From Paracamarosporium sp. OC-R06-R3 (Eukaryota; Ascomycota; Dothideomycetes; Pleosporales; Didymosphaeriaceae), in assembly GCA_019828545.1 (NCBI GenBank), contig JACVRA010000014.1, positions 62,001 through 126,000 of the forward strand: a DNA stretch of 64,000 nucleotides, in the 5' to 3' direction. Shown piece by piece: positions 45,323 through 56,371 of this stretch. Position 1 is the stretch's first letter. Each line of letters starts with the position of its first letter. Under the pieces are notes generated by a model. The model made no database searches and had not been told where the DNA came from. It saw only the letters and a program-made list of their open reading frames with translations. The translations under genes and the position numbers were made by a program.

Positions 45323-46295
45323 ATGTCGAAGAAGCAAAGCGAAGAGGGCAGCCTCCCTGCTCCAATTGTTGCGACACCTCCACTTCCGCCTAAAGGCATT
45401 CATCATGAATATCCAGTCTTTATCGGAGAATTCATTGGCACTTTCATGTTCCTCTTCCTCGCCTTTGCCGGAACCCAAATCGCCATCGTCTCTGCAACCA
45501 TCGAATCTGAAGGTCTAGAGAGCCCTGATCTGAATCCCGTTCAGCAGGTCTCTAAGCTCATCTACATATCTTTTGCCTTCAGTGCCGCGCTTGCAGTCAA
45601 TGTCAGCATTTTCGCAGATATCAGTGGCGGCATGTTCAATCCAGCGGTAAGCCAAGTTCACCCTCCATGATTAGATCATGCATCGCGATCGGCTGAAGAA
45701 CGGCGGTTGGCGCTATGGTTACGTTCTGTGCTACTAGCCTTGCCAACGACTTTGTGCTACCGACATGCGGAATGTGGTACATGCAAAAAGCAATCACTGA
45801 CATTTGACCCCGCTCTAGGTAACCCTATCTCTCTTCATCATAGGCGCAATCAGACCGTTACGAGCGGCGCACGTAATACTTGCCCAGCTTATTGCCGGCA
45901 TATGCGCAGCCTTTGTCGTTTCTGCGCTGCTGCCCGGGCCTCTGCCAACGGCAACGAAGCTCGATCCCACGATCTCGATCACACGGGGTCTGTTTTTGGA
46001 AATGTTTTTGACTTTCCAACTCGTTCTGACGATCCTTGTGCTTCCGAGTGGACCAAGCAAGCCGCTGGTCATCGGTCTCGCATTGTTCGTGGCAGAGTTG
46101 TGTGGTGTGTTCTATACTGGTGGGTCTCTGAACCCTGCCAGGAGCTTTGGGCCTGCGGTCGCTACTGGGTTTCAAGGTTATCACTGGATTTACTGGGTAG
46201 GTCCCGCGTTGGGTGCGGGCCTGGCCAGTGTGGTCTTTCTGGGGCTGAGACTCTTGCAGCCGGGAAGGGAGCAGCCGGGAAGGGAGCAGCCGTGA
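45323..46295 (+). CDS. Aquaporin (orthodox water-channel type)
   Basis: Two exons: 45323-45646 and 45819-46295 (266 aa), with a 172-nt intron, the longest in the window. The splice falls inside the first pore motif and restores NPA-VTL (residues 106-108). The second motif is NPARSFGPA (213-215). Six membrane helices and two half-helices are visible: YPVFIGEFIGTFMFLFLAF first and HWIYWVGPALGAGLASVVF last. Ser rather than Asp after NPAR, together with FGPA, points to a water channel rather than an aquaglyceroporin. The last residues are two copies of PGREQ from a 15-bp direct repeat. Divergent from EMC7. Confidence 0.92.
46260..46289 (+). repeat. 15-bp direct duplication at the aquaporin C-terminus
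   Basis: Two perfect copies of CCGGGAAGGGAGCAG, encoding PGREQ twice just before the stop. Being perfect, it looks recent and could vary between strains. Confidence 0.85.
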
Positions 46296-47836
46296 GATGG
46301 CGGAGGCGAAAGTGGAGCGATATATGGGACGCATCCACAGAAATTGAACAGAGGCAAGACAACTATGAAGCTATTGTGGCTAACATGGTGTGTTTCCTCA
46401 GCGTACCCTTGACAAAAGTAGGCTGTATGGACGTCTTGGATCAGTGTTGGTCTTGAACAGGGACTGGATGGGGACTATGGTCGACTGGTATATCCGCGGA
46501 GTGGTTGACAAGGCTGGGACTCTTGTTGTTTTCCATTGTGATTGGACATTTCAACTTTTCGGGGGCAAATTGTTGGAGGATCTCCTTTCTGACATTGCCA
46601 TGTTTGCTTATTTACATTCGTTTTCTAAGAATCTTTGTTCTTACATCTAGCATACCAAATCCTATCACATAGTTCACTCTTTGCAATTTGGACCCCATAA
46701 CCATATCCCTCCACTACTATCGATGAAACCACGCCATGGCAGATCTCCGAACATCTCCCCGAAAAGTTACCCACTTGCCGCGGCCTTCGGACCCCTCACG
46801 AACATGATGGTTCACCGGGAACAACGTCCACACCTTTCTAACCAGAAAAGTAATGCCTTACATACGCTACAACGATGATCCTCGTCGCCTTGCACGATGA
46901 CTGCATTCCCCGCCTTATCGTGCAGCAGGGAAACACCTTCCCAAAACGAGAGCCACCTAGAACACGCCCAGTCAGCTTGGAGAATATGCATTCGGACACG
47001 TCAACGGGAAACGTGTCGGAAGTGTGTTGTAATGTGGCGAAGTTGGTGATTGAGGACCCGGGAGATTGGATGAGTGTATTTATCGGAGACTTTCAATGAG
47101 CGGCAAAAAATGTGGGTTTGTGAGTGGAGCAGTGGAGTGGGGTGTATGTTTAGTTTATGGTGTTTTGGATTATGGGGAAAGTCTTTACTGTAGGCGCACG
47201 TGAGGCGTTCGCGCGGACTGCTAAACCACCGTCAGCGTTCGCAGTTCATCCTTGCCCAATCTATCTAGCATAGCTGCCTTATATCGTAAACTTACTTACT
47301 TTCTCCCTGCAAGTGCGGGTGTATAGCGCTTATTCTTCGACAGGGCATCTATGCTTAACGAACATCTCTCTACCCACGCACCCACTTCTATAGTTCATTT
47401 TACGTCTTGATCAATCAGAAACACCTCGTTCGGACCCGCTTAATCGATTGCGCAAGCGACTAAGGGTCCCTATGCGCCGGTTATTGCCCCATGCTGTTTC
47501 TGATTTGGTTGGCCGTTCGTTTTACTCTGATAGTTCTCCACCTCTTTATGCTTACACGTTAGCTAACTGACGTAGAAGCTCGCACCTGAGCTCTTTCTTT
47601 CCCTATCCAGTGTAGCGTCGCTCGCTAGTTTTTTGCTCACTTGGACACTGTGAGCGAAGCAACGTGTCGTTATTCTAGCCTAGATTGAACGCCCCACATG
47701 AGGTTGGGTTTTCGAGTTGGCTACGCCGCATACCTGCCCAACACAATAATCCAACACTGGAAGCGCTTACAGCACTGAAACGTTCACTCCGCCTATCCAT
47801 GATCCGCTCCATTGAATATTTTTGCTTCTTGCAACT
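46296..47836. other. Intergenic region aquaporin to F-box gene
   Basis: 1.5 kb. Frames at 46390-46650 and 46875-47099 show no family motifs, and I do not accept them as genes. Nothing else seen. Confidence 0.55.
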
Positions 47837-49456
47837 ATGGACATCTTACCGCAAGAATTGATTGACGAGATCATTTCCTGTCTGACTGACTATGACCTGA
47901 AAAGGACGCTTCTAGTTTGCCGCAAATTCCAATATGCAACGGAGCGCGCATCGGGGAAGTTTACATGCTTCGTTTTTAGGTACCACAGCGATCCAGAGCG
48001 CGAAAGGTTCTTTACCTTATTTGGCGGTGATAGCCGTAGATCTCGGTACTTGCGAGACATTCACGTGTATACTTCCGTGCCAAATGTCTTTGCAAAGCCC
48101 GACGGAATTCCTGAACCATGCCGAGAAACACCTGAAGAGCTTGAGCGGAAAAACAAAGCGCTCTCCAAGCAGATCAGGAATGTATGGGCCACTATCCATG
48201 CTGCCGAGCAGAACAATGCAGATGGCTTTGGGGACATAGAACTCAGAATATACACTCCGACGCAATTCGTGGGTAAAGAGTTTTGCGAACACCGAAACTA
48301 CTCCAGCTGGCGTGTGCATTTGCTTTCGCCTTACACATTACCAGAGCTGTACTCTGTGCGAGCACTTAGCATATGCAACCCAGATTACAGTATAATGCAC
48401 GTTGAACAATATCACTGCAAGCTTGACTTCCGCGTTATTCTAGATCTCGCTGGTCGCTTACCCCACCTTGAATATCTGGGATGTAAGCTTGGGATTGATG
48501 AATGGGTGGACGCTAGGGATCCAATTGAGGAGCACTACATGTATGATTTTCCTGGATGCCGCCGCGATACAAGGGATGGGTTTGCTGCTACGGTTCAGAG
48601 TCTGCCGACTTCATTGCGGGTGGTGCAGCTCGATTTTATCAACGAAGTAGATAAATCGGTTCAAGAACAGGTTAGGCAGATGCCAGATCTCGTGGCGCCG
48701 AGGAGTTTTGATCCATTTAGCTCCAGTTTGCGGATCCTTTCGCATTCCTTGCGCAGAATGGATCTCCATGTCGTAGCTGATAAAACACTATTCTGGCCCA
48801 GCGATGGCGAAACACCCTTTTGGCCGAATATGGAGTCTCTATCGGTTTTATTTCATATCGCCGCACCATCTGGTGAATGGTATTTCCAGGGTCCATTGGG
48901 AGAAGGTGAACACGACGTAGGACTTCAAATCACAGAGGATACCGCATATCCGCCCTTCGACGAAAAGCACGACGAGGAATGGTGCTACCAGGACAGAGAG
49001 CATTACCCTTACGCGCGATGCACGTTCCGTGTAGTTCCTATTGATGAAAACCTGACCCCGTTTCTAGACGCATTTTCCCGGGCTGCAACGAATATGCCAA
49101 AATTGGTAGAAGCATGGCTGTGGGCCCCGCTCAGTTTCAACCCTGAGGATATGTCAGAACAAGAGGACAGTGAGATTATGGAACTGTACAAAGGATTCGA
49201 TTTTGGTTGGGGTATTGTTTACGAAGCACCAGGCGGGCCGGACCGTATCGGGGTCACCACGGCGCGACGAATCAGGTGGAGAGTTGGTCCTTGGAGGCCT
49301 ACTAGTGAGCTGCATCAGTCTTTCAGGCAGATTGGGGAACATCAACATGGGTCACAACTGGAGGAATCTTGGTATGAGCCTGGCCGTACCGGCGCTCTAA
49401 TGGAGAGAGCGTATTTTGACGATGGTAGGTGTATGTTGACGATGAGGATAGGATAG
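47837..49456 (+). CDS. F-box domain protein
   Basis: Single exon, 539 aa from the ATG at 47837. The first 45 residues (MDILPQELIDEIISCL then LLVCRKFQYA) are a standard F-box, the Skp1-binding helix set of SCF ubiquitin ligases. The rest has alternating leucine and aromatic segments (for example LPHLEYLGCKLG, LRVVQLDF and LRRMDL) suggesting weak leucine-rich repeats, but no clear array. This is the plant-interaction or substrate half of a lineage-variable family in ascomycetes, so its target cannot be named. The long upstream gap has no detected partner. Confidence 0.85.
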   Translation: MDILPQELIDEIISCLTDYDLKRTLLVCRKFQYATERASGKFTCFVFRYHSDPERERFFTLFGGDSRRSRYLRDIHVYTSVPNVFAKPDGIPEPCRETPEELERKNKALSKQIRNVWATIHAAEQNNADGFGDIELRIYTPTQFVGKEFCEHRNYSSWRVHLLSPYTLPELYSVRALSICNPDYSIMHVEQYHCKLDFRVILDLAGRLPHLEYLGCKLGIDEWVDARDPIEEHYMYDFPGCRRDTRDGFAATVQSLPTSLRVVQLDFINEVDKSVQEQVRQMPDLVAPRSFDPFSSSLRILSHSLRRMDLHVVADKTLFWPSDGETPFWPNMESLSVLFHIAAPSGEWYFQGPLGEGEHDVGLQITEDTAYPPFDEKHDEEWCYQDREHYPYARCTFRVVPIDENLTPFLDAFSRAATNMPKLVEAWLWAPLSFNPEDMSEQEDSEIMELYKGFDFGWGIVYEAPGGPDRIGVTTARRIRWRVGPWRPTSELHQSFRQIGEHQHGSQLEESWYEPGRTGALMERAYFDDGRCMLTMRIG

Positions 49457-50316
49457 ACGCTGACGATTTGCAGGTACCATATGCAATGAATATCGTCCCA
49501 ATATCTATCCTAGCTATTCTAATATATCATAGAAAAGTATTCTTTAGGTAGCGAACTATATCTGAAAGCTGTCACTTTCTTGCAAGTAGCACTCTTTCTA
49601 GGTCTATCTCATATGGAGCTTAAGCTTACTCATAAGTCTCGCTAGTAAGAATACGGCGGGCTTCCGCATTCGATGATTAGAGTGGTGCACGGTGTTGGTG
49701 TTTCAAACATATGTCAGCTTCAATCACATCCTCCATACATAGGTAACACTATACACAGAAAAATGTAGGGAACAAAAGGATAGTAAGATTCAAGAGACTT
49801 GAAGTAAAACCGAACAGCCTCTTATAGCGTTGAAGACACCGAGAAATCGCAATTACAAATACTACAAGGCGACAGAGATCTGCTGTATAGACACAGATTA
49901 TATTTTTGCTGACTTCGAGTATACTTATTGAGCCAATATCTGTCCAAATATAATTTGAATTTAAGCTCACCATGCTAAGTTGCACGATACTCTCGAATCA
50001 ATAAGCGGCTTTCATACGAGCCTTGAACAACCGAGTCTAGGTCAATCTCGCAGCCTTACTACGTTAGTAGAACGGGATAATGTCCATTGGAGAGCAGTCG
50101 AGAAGTAAACTTAGTGAGTAGGATGCATATTCTGCTTCTATGCTCGCCCTCTTCGAAACACGTTTGCTGCTGCATCCCCTACATATAGGCGCTACAGGAT
50201 TGGGCTGGGTAGTGTTAATAAATCCGTCTCAGCGTATATCATACCTAAGTGTATCTATAGAGTTCCATCTCCGGGGCATCAAGCCTAGATACTGATTCTA
50301 TGTCTACAAAGCATTC
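49457..50316. other. Intergenic region between convergent F-box and Nudix genes
   Basis: 860 bp, AT-rich. No gene seen. Confidence 0.6.
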
Positions 50317-51777
50317 CTACAACGACTCCCACAACGAGGTAACCCACTCTCTCACCCGATACTTCCTCCCAACGTACACAGCGAACCCTACGACAAGACC
50401 AATCCTCACCACCAGCGCCGTAGCCACCGCACTCCTCACAATAGGATAGTATCCCTCAAGCATAGAATTCACCGCCGCATTCCTAGCCACCATTTTCGCC
50501 CTCCCTGCTCTCCCCCAGCCGCGCCCCACGCCCAAGCCCGCGATGCCGACCTCCCCAGGCTTTTCCTCGACCTGGGCGTCTATGATGGGGACCGAGGCCG
50601 TCTCAAGGCCTATCGTCTGCGTACTCATCTCAGCCGCCTTCTGCGTCCGGAACCGGTACGACATAGCCCACATGACGAAGCGGACATCCCAGTTCGTGAA
50701 CGTCGGATACGTCCAGAGTTCCAGCGCGTTGTGAGGCGGCAGGTGCTCCAGCAGATCGCTCACAACACCCAGCGTCAAGCCCCAGAGCAGCAAGGGTGGC
50801 TTCCCCTTGTCATTTCCTTCGGGCCCCGCCAGGATTTCTCGAACCTTGCCTAGCGCTCCGGCATCTGGTGGTGGGCCCTCTGGTATGAAGCCTGGTATTG
50901 TCGCGCAGTACGTCGAGTTCGAGGGCGCGAGGTGGATTGCGGCGAACATCATTTTGGAGAGCATGGATTGCAGGAACCAGCGTTTTATGCCGAGTTCGGA
51001 CTTTGCGAGGCGCGCGGATACGTCTGCGTATTCGTAGGTGCGGAGGGACGGGGATTGGAGGGCGCGAAGGGAAACCCAGTGTGTGGAGGCTACCTCGGAG
51101 GGTTGGAGTCTTTGCGCTGGGTACGTGGGAGATGTTAGGAGGTAGATGTAGGGGCAGAGCACCATGAGTCTGGTATGTGTTAACATGTGTTATGTAGAGA
51201 GGGTTTACGCGCAGGTATACGGTTGAACGTACGGCACTTTGCCCCAGGAAGAGGTCACCACTCTTTGCGGGAGATTGCCAACGGTTATGGCATTGTTGTA
51301 GCTTAGATCAATGCCGACTTCTTCCAGAGCTTCCCGCATAGCAGTGACCTGGTCATCCTCATCTTCTGGATCCCGTTTCCCGCCTGGTAGCGCTACGTGC
51401 CCATTCCATTTGTCTCCTATCCTCGTCGCGCGCTTTATGAAAAGAAGTTCTGGATCCCCATGCTTGACCCAGTCTTGCGCAAAGAACGTCTCTATTATGT
51501 CCTTGAAGGAAAGATCACGAGGCTTGTTCGATGCTACAGATGAGCGCCGGCGCTGCTGGGTTGGACTGGGTGGGTATGGATGGTGTAATGGGAAGGGCTT
51601 GTCGTCGGTGGCAGGCCAATGCGAGTAGTGCGGCTGTATGCGGAGTATTAGGGCGACTGAAGCGCGTTTTGGGGTTTCGGGTGGGTTCGCGACTTCGGGG
51701 TAGGGGTTGGCGTTTAGCTCTAGGAGGACCGACTTGAGATGGGTTATGAGATCCTCTGTGCCTGTGTCTGAAGTCAT
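50317..51777 (-). CDS. Nudix hydrolase of the CoA-pyrophosphatase type with a long C-terminal extension
   Basis: Two exons: 51777-51233 and 51169-50317 (465 aa). The join reads WGKVPLMVLCPY. The Nudix box is GGKRDPEDEDDQVTAMREAL then EEVGI: REALEEVGI gives the metal-binding Glu cluster, and GGKRDP..DEDD has the spacing seen in peroxisomal CoA/acyl-CoA diphosphatases (PCD1/NUDT7 group). Those remove oxidised CoA. The second half (~285 aa) is long for the group; it has a WTYPTFTNWDVRFVMWAMSYR segment and, near the end, a hydrophobic stretch (ATALVVRIGLVVGFAVYV) that looks like a membrane anchor. No PTS1 is present: it ends WESL. A membrane-attached Nudix enzyme is therefore likely. Divergent from ADE16. 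Confidence 0.85.
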
Positions 51778-52340
51778 TGCTGTTGATAGAATGCAATTGG
51801 AGAGATGCGGTAGCCCAAAAGTGTCAACGTTGTGTATTGTTCCAGAAAATATAATACAAAGGCTAACAGTGGCTGTGTTTCTGTCCCGTGGCTGTACGAT
51901 AGTTGTGTGGAGAAGAGCAGAAGCTGGGGAAGCAGATGGGACGGAAGCCGAGGTCTGAGACGAAGATACGGATGATGATTGGCTATTACGGAGCTATCAG
52001 ACAGGAAATAAGAAGCTCATACGGCACAAGTGCTTTATGTATGCAATACACTCCCAAGGAAACAAGCAGCGCGAGTTGGGGAGTGAACGGCTCAGCCTGG
52101 TAGGATTCGATGATGTTTGCAGCAGTCAACCACATGTGAAATGTCTGGGGTAGTGTGCTCGGACCACTCAGCCTTGCCGAAATCGCAACGAGGGGCAGAC
52201 GCGATACGTCAAGTTTGGGTGGGGCACGAGAATTTCGAGAGACGGCCTGATGAGCGACTCAGCCCCTCACCTTTATTTTGATACCCCAGATTTCCTTTCT
52301 TTAACACTCCTTTGACAATTGACCGTACTGAGCTTTCAAG
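51778..52340. promoter_or_regulatory. Divergent promoter region of the Nudix and ADE16 genes
   Basis: 563 bp between divergent start codons. No gene seen. A TGACTCAG-like sequence, GCGACTCAG at 52254-52262, is one base off the Gcn4-type core TGACTC, so it is only a weak lead. Confidence 0.45.
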
Positions 52341-54254
52341 ATGGTCGGCCAAAAGACTGGTGAGCATGGTTGGACCGTAGATTGCAATTGTTCAATGTTT
52401 GCTGATTATCACTCACAGCGATTCTGTCTGTATACGACAAGACGGGTCTCCTTGACCTGGCCAAGGGTCTTCATGACAATGGTGTCCGTCTTCTTGCCTC
52501 TGGAGGCACTGCAAAGATGATCCGCCAGGCAAACTTCCCTGTTGAGGATGTGTCTGCTATCACCCAGGCCCCCGAGATGCTGGGTGGTCGCGTCAAGACC
52601 CTCCACCCTGCCGTCCACGGAGGAATACTTGCCCGCAATCTCGAGTCGGACGAGTCGGATCTCTCCAAGAACAGCATCGATAAGATCGACTACGTTATCT
52701 GCAACTTATACCCCTTCTCTGAGACAGTCGCACGCATCAACGTTACGATTCCGGAAGCCGTGGAGGAGATTGACATTGGTGGCGTGACGCTTTTGCGGGC
52801 CGCTGCGAAGAACCACGCGCGAGTCACTATCATCAGTGATCCCAAGGACTACCACGACTTCCTTACTGAGCTCAAGGAGCACGGTGAGGTCACCGAGAAG
52901 AGCAGGCAGCAGTACGCGCTGAAGGCGTTCCAGCAGACTGCTGGATATGACAGTGCCATTTCCGACTTCTTCCGCAAGAAGTATGCTGGCGAGGGCGAAC
53001 AGCAAATGCCTCTTCGATACGGCGCGAACCCCCACCAGAAGCCTGCTACGGTTTACGCACAGGAGTCACAGCTGCCGTTCAAGGTGCTGTGTGGTGCTCC
53101 GGGATACATCAACCTGCTCGATGCTCTGAACGCATGGCCCCTGGTGCAGGAGCTCAGCAAGGCGCTCAACTACCCGGCAGCCGCCAGCTTCAAGCACGTC
53201 TCTCCGGCTGGTGCCGCCATTGGTGTGGAGCTCAGCGAGGAGGAGAGGAAAGTGTACATGGTCGACGACATCGAGGGCATCGAGAAGTCGCAACTGGCTC
53301 AGGCCTATGCTCGTGCACGAGGCGCTGACCGCATGTCGAGCTTCGGAGACATGATTGCCCTGTCCCACGAAGTCGACGTGCCCACCGCAAAGATCATCAG
53401 CCGCGAAGTGTCCGACGGTGTCATCGCGCCCAAGTACTCCGACGAGGCTCTTGAGATCCTCAAGAAGAAGAAAGGCGGAAAGTACCTCGTGCTCCAGATG
53501 GACCCCGACTACGAACCCGGCCCAATCGAGACGAGGACAGTGTACGGCGTGAACCTCCAGCAGCACCGCAACGACGCGAAGATCGTCCCCGCAGAGACAT
53601 TCAACACGGTCATTGTGCCCAAGAACTCGAGCTCCCTACCTGAGTCTGCATTGCGGGACCTAACTGTTGCTACTATCGCGCTGAAGTACACGCAGTCAAA
53701 CAGTGTGTGCTATGCGCTCAACGGCCAGGTCATTGGACTCGGCGCCGGCCAACAATGTAAGTTTCTACACAGAAATACGCCGATACAAAACTAATTAACT
53801 AACCACCACCACAGCACGAATCCACTGCACCCGCCTCGCCGGCGACAAAGCCGACAACTGGTGGATGCGCTTCCACAGCCGGACGCTCAACCTCTCCTGG
53901 AAGAAGGGCACCAAGCGGCCCTCCAAGTCCAACGCCATCGACCTCCTCTGCAGCGGGCTGATCCCGGACTCGGGCATCGAGCGCGAAGACTTCGAGTCGC
54001 ACTTCGAAGAGGGCAAGGTGCCGCAGCCGTTCTCCGCCGCGGAGCGCAAGGAGTGGCTCGACAAGCTCAAGGGCGTGGCCGTCAGCTCCGACGCCTTCTT
54101 CCCCTTCATCGACAACGTCTTCCGCGCCGCAAGGAGCGGCGCAAAGTACATTGCCGCGCCGACGGGCAGCCAGAACGACGGCGCTGTCTTCGAGACGGCC
54201 GAGAAGCTCGGCATTACCTTTGTGGAGCAGCACATTCGGTTGTTCCACCACTAG
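52341..54254 (+). CDS. ADE16: Bifunctional AICAR transformylase / IMP cyclohydrolase
   Basis: Three exons: 52341-52359 (19 nt), 52419-53756, 53815-54254 (598 aa; yeast Ade16 is 591). It performs the last two steps of IMP synthesis: formylation of AICAR from 10-formyl-THF and ring closure. The first join gives [17 protein letters not shown]. The N-terminal MGS-like cyclohydrolase domain (~1-195) has [10 protein letters not shown] and [17 protein letters not shown]. The transformylase domain follows, with [11 protein letters not shown] and [10 protein letters not shown]. The last exon starts at the [17 protein letters not shown] motif and ends [10 protein letters not shown], the conserved C-terminus. 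Introns are 59 and 58 nt. Divergent from the Nudix gene and convergent with RAD23. Confidence 0.97.
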
Positions 54255-54958
54255 ACGTGGGATTGGAAGATATGTAACGAGATAATGCTGCGATGAATGG
54301 TACACGGCTTCAACTGCTGTGTGCACAAATTAGATAGATAGGTACCGTGGAAGCGTCCAAAAGCGATCGTCCTTGGAAATGAAATTCAATTCTTGGAATC
54401 TGCAAATTAAGTTTATTGTTTCACATTGTCACTTATACAGAACGCGTCGTGTGATAAGTGCATGGGTGCTGGCACGGCACGCACGGCACAGCACAGAAGT
54501 CTATCCGAGCGACTTCCGCCTTTATATCATTAATCCTAGGGCAACACAGGGTACTATAATTTTTTTCGCACGGCGTCCTTGTTCTACGATTTTGCGGCCC
54601 CTGTCTCGTTTCTTAACGCTACGAACGCAGTCACACGTTAGACGAATAACAGCTGTATTGAGAGAAGATTTCATTGGGGAGTCATAAATGTTTTTTTCTC
54701 CATAACTTATCCCCTCATCCCGAGCTATCTACACTCAAAAGCCCGCCGCCCACAGCGGAGGGTATCATACCATTATCAGCTACTCTCACATGCTCAAACA
54801 TACCAATGGAAGCAGCTTAGATCATCTGTGTTCGTGTTCTTGTTCCGAGTAAAAAATGACCGTGACTTGACTTGACACCATTTGATGTTGATAAGTTCCA
54901 GGAGAGGCTGCGAATGTAACGTGGTGGAGAGATTTGCTTCGCATTCTTCATGGTCCAC
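54255..54958. other. Intergenic region between convergent ADE16 and RAD23
   Basis: 700 bp of 3' flanks. No gene seen. Confidence 0.6.
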
Positions 54959-56371
54959 TCACTGGTCATCGCCGTCGTCTGGCTGGTCAAAGAGAAAGTT
55001 TGCGGCCAATTCTTCGTTCTTGTCGCAAGCGAAGTAAGCCTGGATAACTAGATCGCGCTCAAAACCGAGACGGCAAAGACGCTCAATCGCCTCACGTTCC
55101 TCTTCGGTGACACTGATGGCCTGGGCGCCCGGTGGCAACGGTGCATCTTCGTCAGCATCCTCCGCAAGTAGTTGCAGGAACTGGTCCGGGTGGTTGGTGA
55201 TTAATTGAGCCAGCTGAGGGTTGCCAGCGCCAACTTGTTGTAGAATGGGCTCGAGCATCTGCGGCTGTTGTTGTACCACCTGTCGCAATTGCTGAAATTG
55301 TGGGTTGTTACGCAGAAAGTCCAGACTATTGCTGCCGAGAGCAGCACCAGCGCCGGCTCCGGCGGCACCAGTATTTCCTGCTCGAGCGCCGCCTGCGCCG
55401 CCTCGACCCTGGCCAGCTTGGGCAGCTGCCTCGAACAGATTTATGGGTTCATCGCCGCCAGAAGCCGGAGCTGAGGGAGCGGCAGCGCCAGTGTTGCCAC
55501 CGGTGGCTGGAGGAGGAGATGTCGGGCCTCGCGCTTGAGCTTGCTGCTCCTGAACAGCACTCTCAGGAATACCCTGAGTCTAATCAGCATATGGTTTAAT
55601 CTCAGAAAGTTAGGGTATTCCTACAGTCAGAAGGTACTCAACCGCTCGGTCGGGGTTGAAGAAGGCAGCGCGCATAGCTGCGTCGATATCCGCGCGCGCA
55701 AAGCCCATGCTCTCCATGTTAGCGATGGCGGCATCGCGCTCGCTGCCCATGGTCAACGCTGATGGGTCATCGAACCGCCTGTCTGCGGTCGGGGCTGGAG
55801 AAGGTGTGCCGGGAACATTCTGGGCAGCAGGTGCGGGAGCGGGGGCTGCAGGAGCAGCAGGTGTTTGGGCAGGCGCTGGAGCCGGTGTCGAAGGAGGAGC
55901 AGCAGCTTTACTTGAGGATGCGGCTTGCGTCTTAGGCTACCGAGGTGTTAGCGGGCACACACACGTTGGTGAGTAGCACAAACCCTAGACACCATGCACA
56001 CAATAAAGCCCTTCTCCTCGATGTTATAAGACTGAATGGTCTTATCGTCTTGCAGAATCTTGCCTGGGCGATGGTTAGCTTCTGTCGCGAAGGACTGCAA
56101 AGTCCGCGGTGGCGTGCATACCGGAGTAGATGAGCTTCTGTTGGGCAACCTCCCAGCTCTTGTCCGCCTGGATCTTAGCCTTGAGCTCGCCAATCTAGCG
56201 ATATGTCAGCAACTGAATCTGCGTCGGCCACGATGCAGGTGGGAGCTCGGCGTACCGTTTCCGAGGGCTCGGCCTCGATTACGAACTTGTTCTGCTTGAG
56301 ATCCTGCAACCGGGATTAATTCTGTCCTGACGTCGGGAGATGGATAAGCGTACTTTGAAGGTGATCTTCAT
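54959..56371 (-). CDS. RAD23: UV excision repair / proteasome shuttle protein Rad23
   Basis: Six exons: 56371-56354 (18 nt), 56303-56256, 56194-56122, 56063-55984, 55936-55625, 55573-54959 (381 aa). All phases agree. Rad23 carries ubiquitinated clients to the proteasome and stabilises Rad4/XPC in nucleotide excision repair. Visible domains: N-terminal ubiquitin-like domain (MKITFKDLKQNKFVIE to FIVCMVS, ~1-73), spread over four exons; a Pro/Ala linker; UBA1 (AIANMESMGFARADIDAAMRA); a Gly/Ala linker; the XPC-binding Sti1-like region (LDFLRNNPQFQQLRQVVQQQ); and UBA2 at the end (AIERLCRLGFERDLVIQAYF). The clustering of small exons in the ubiquitin-like part is notable. Convergent with ADE16. Confidence 0.96.
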
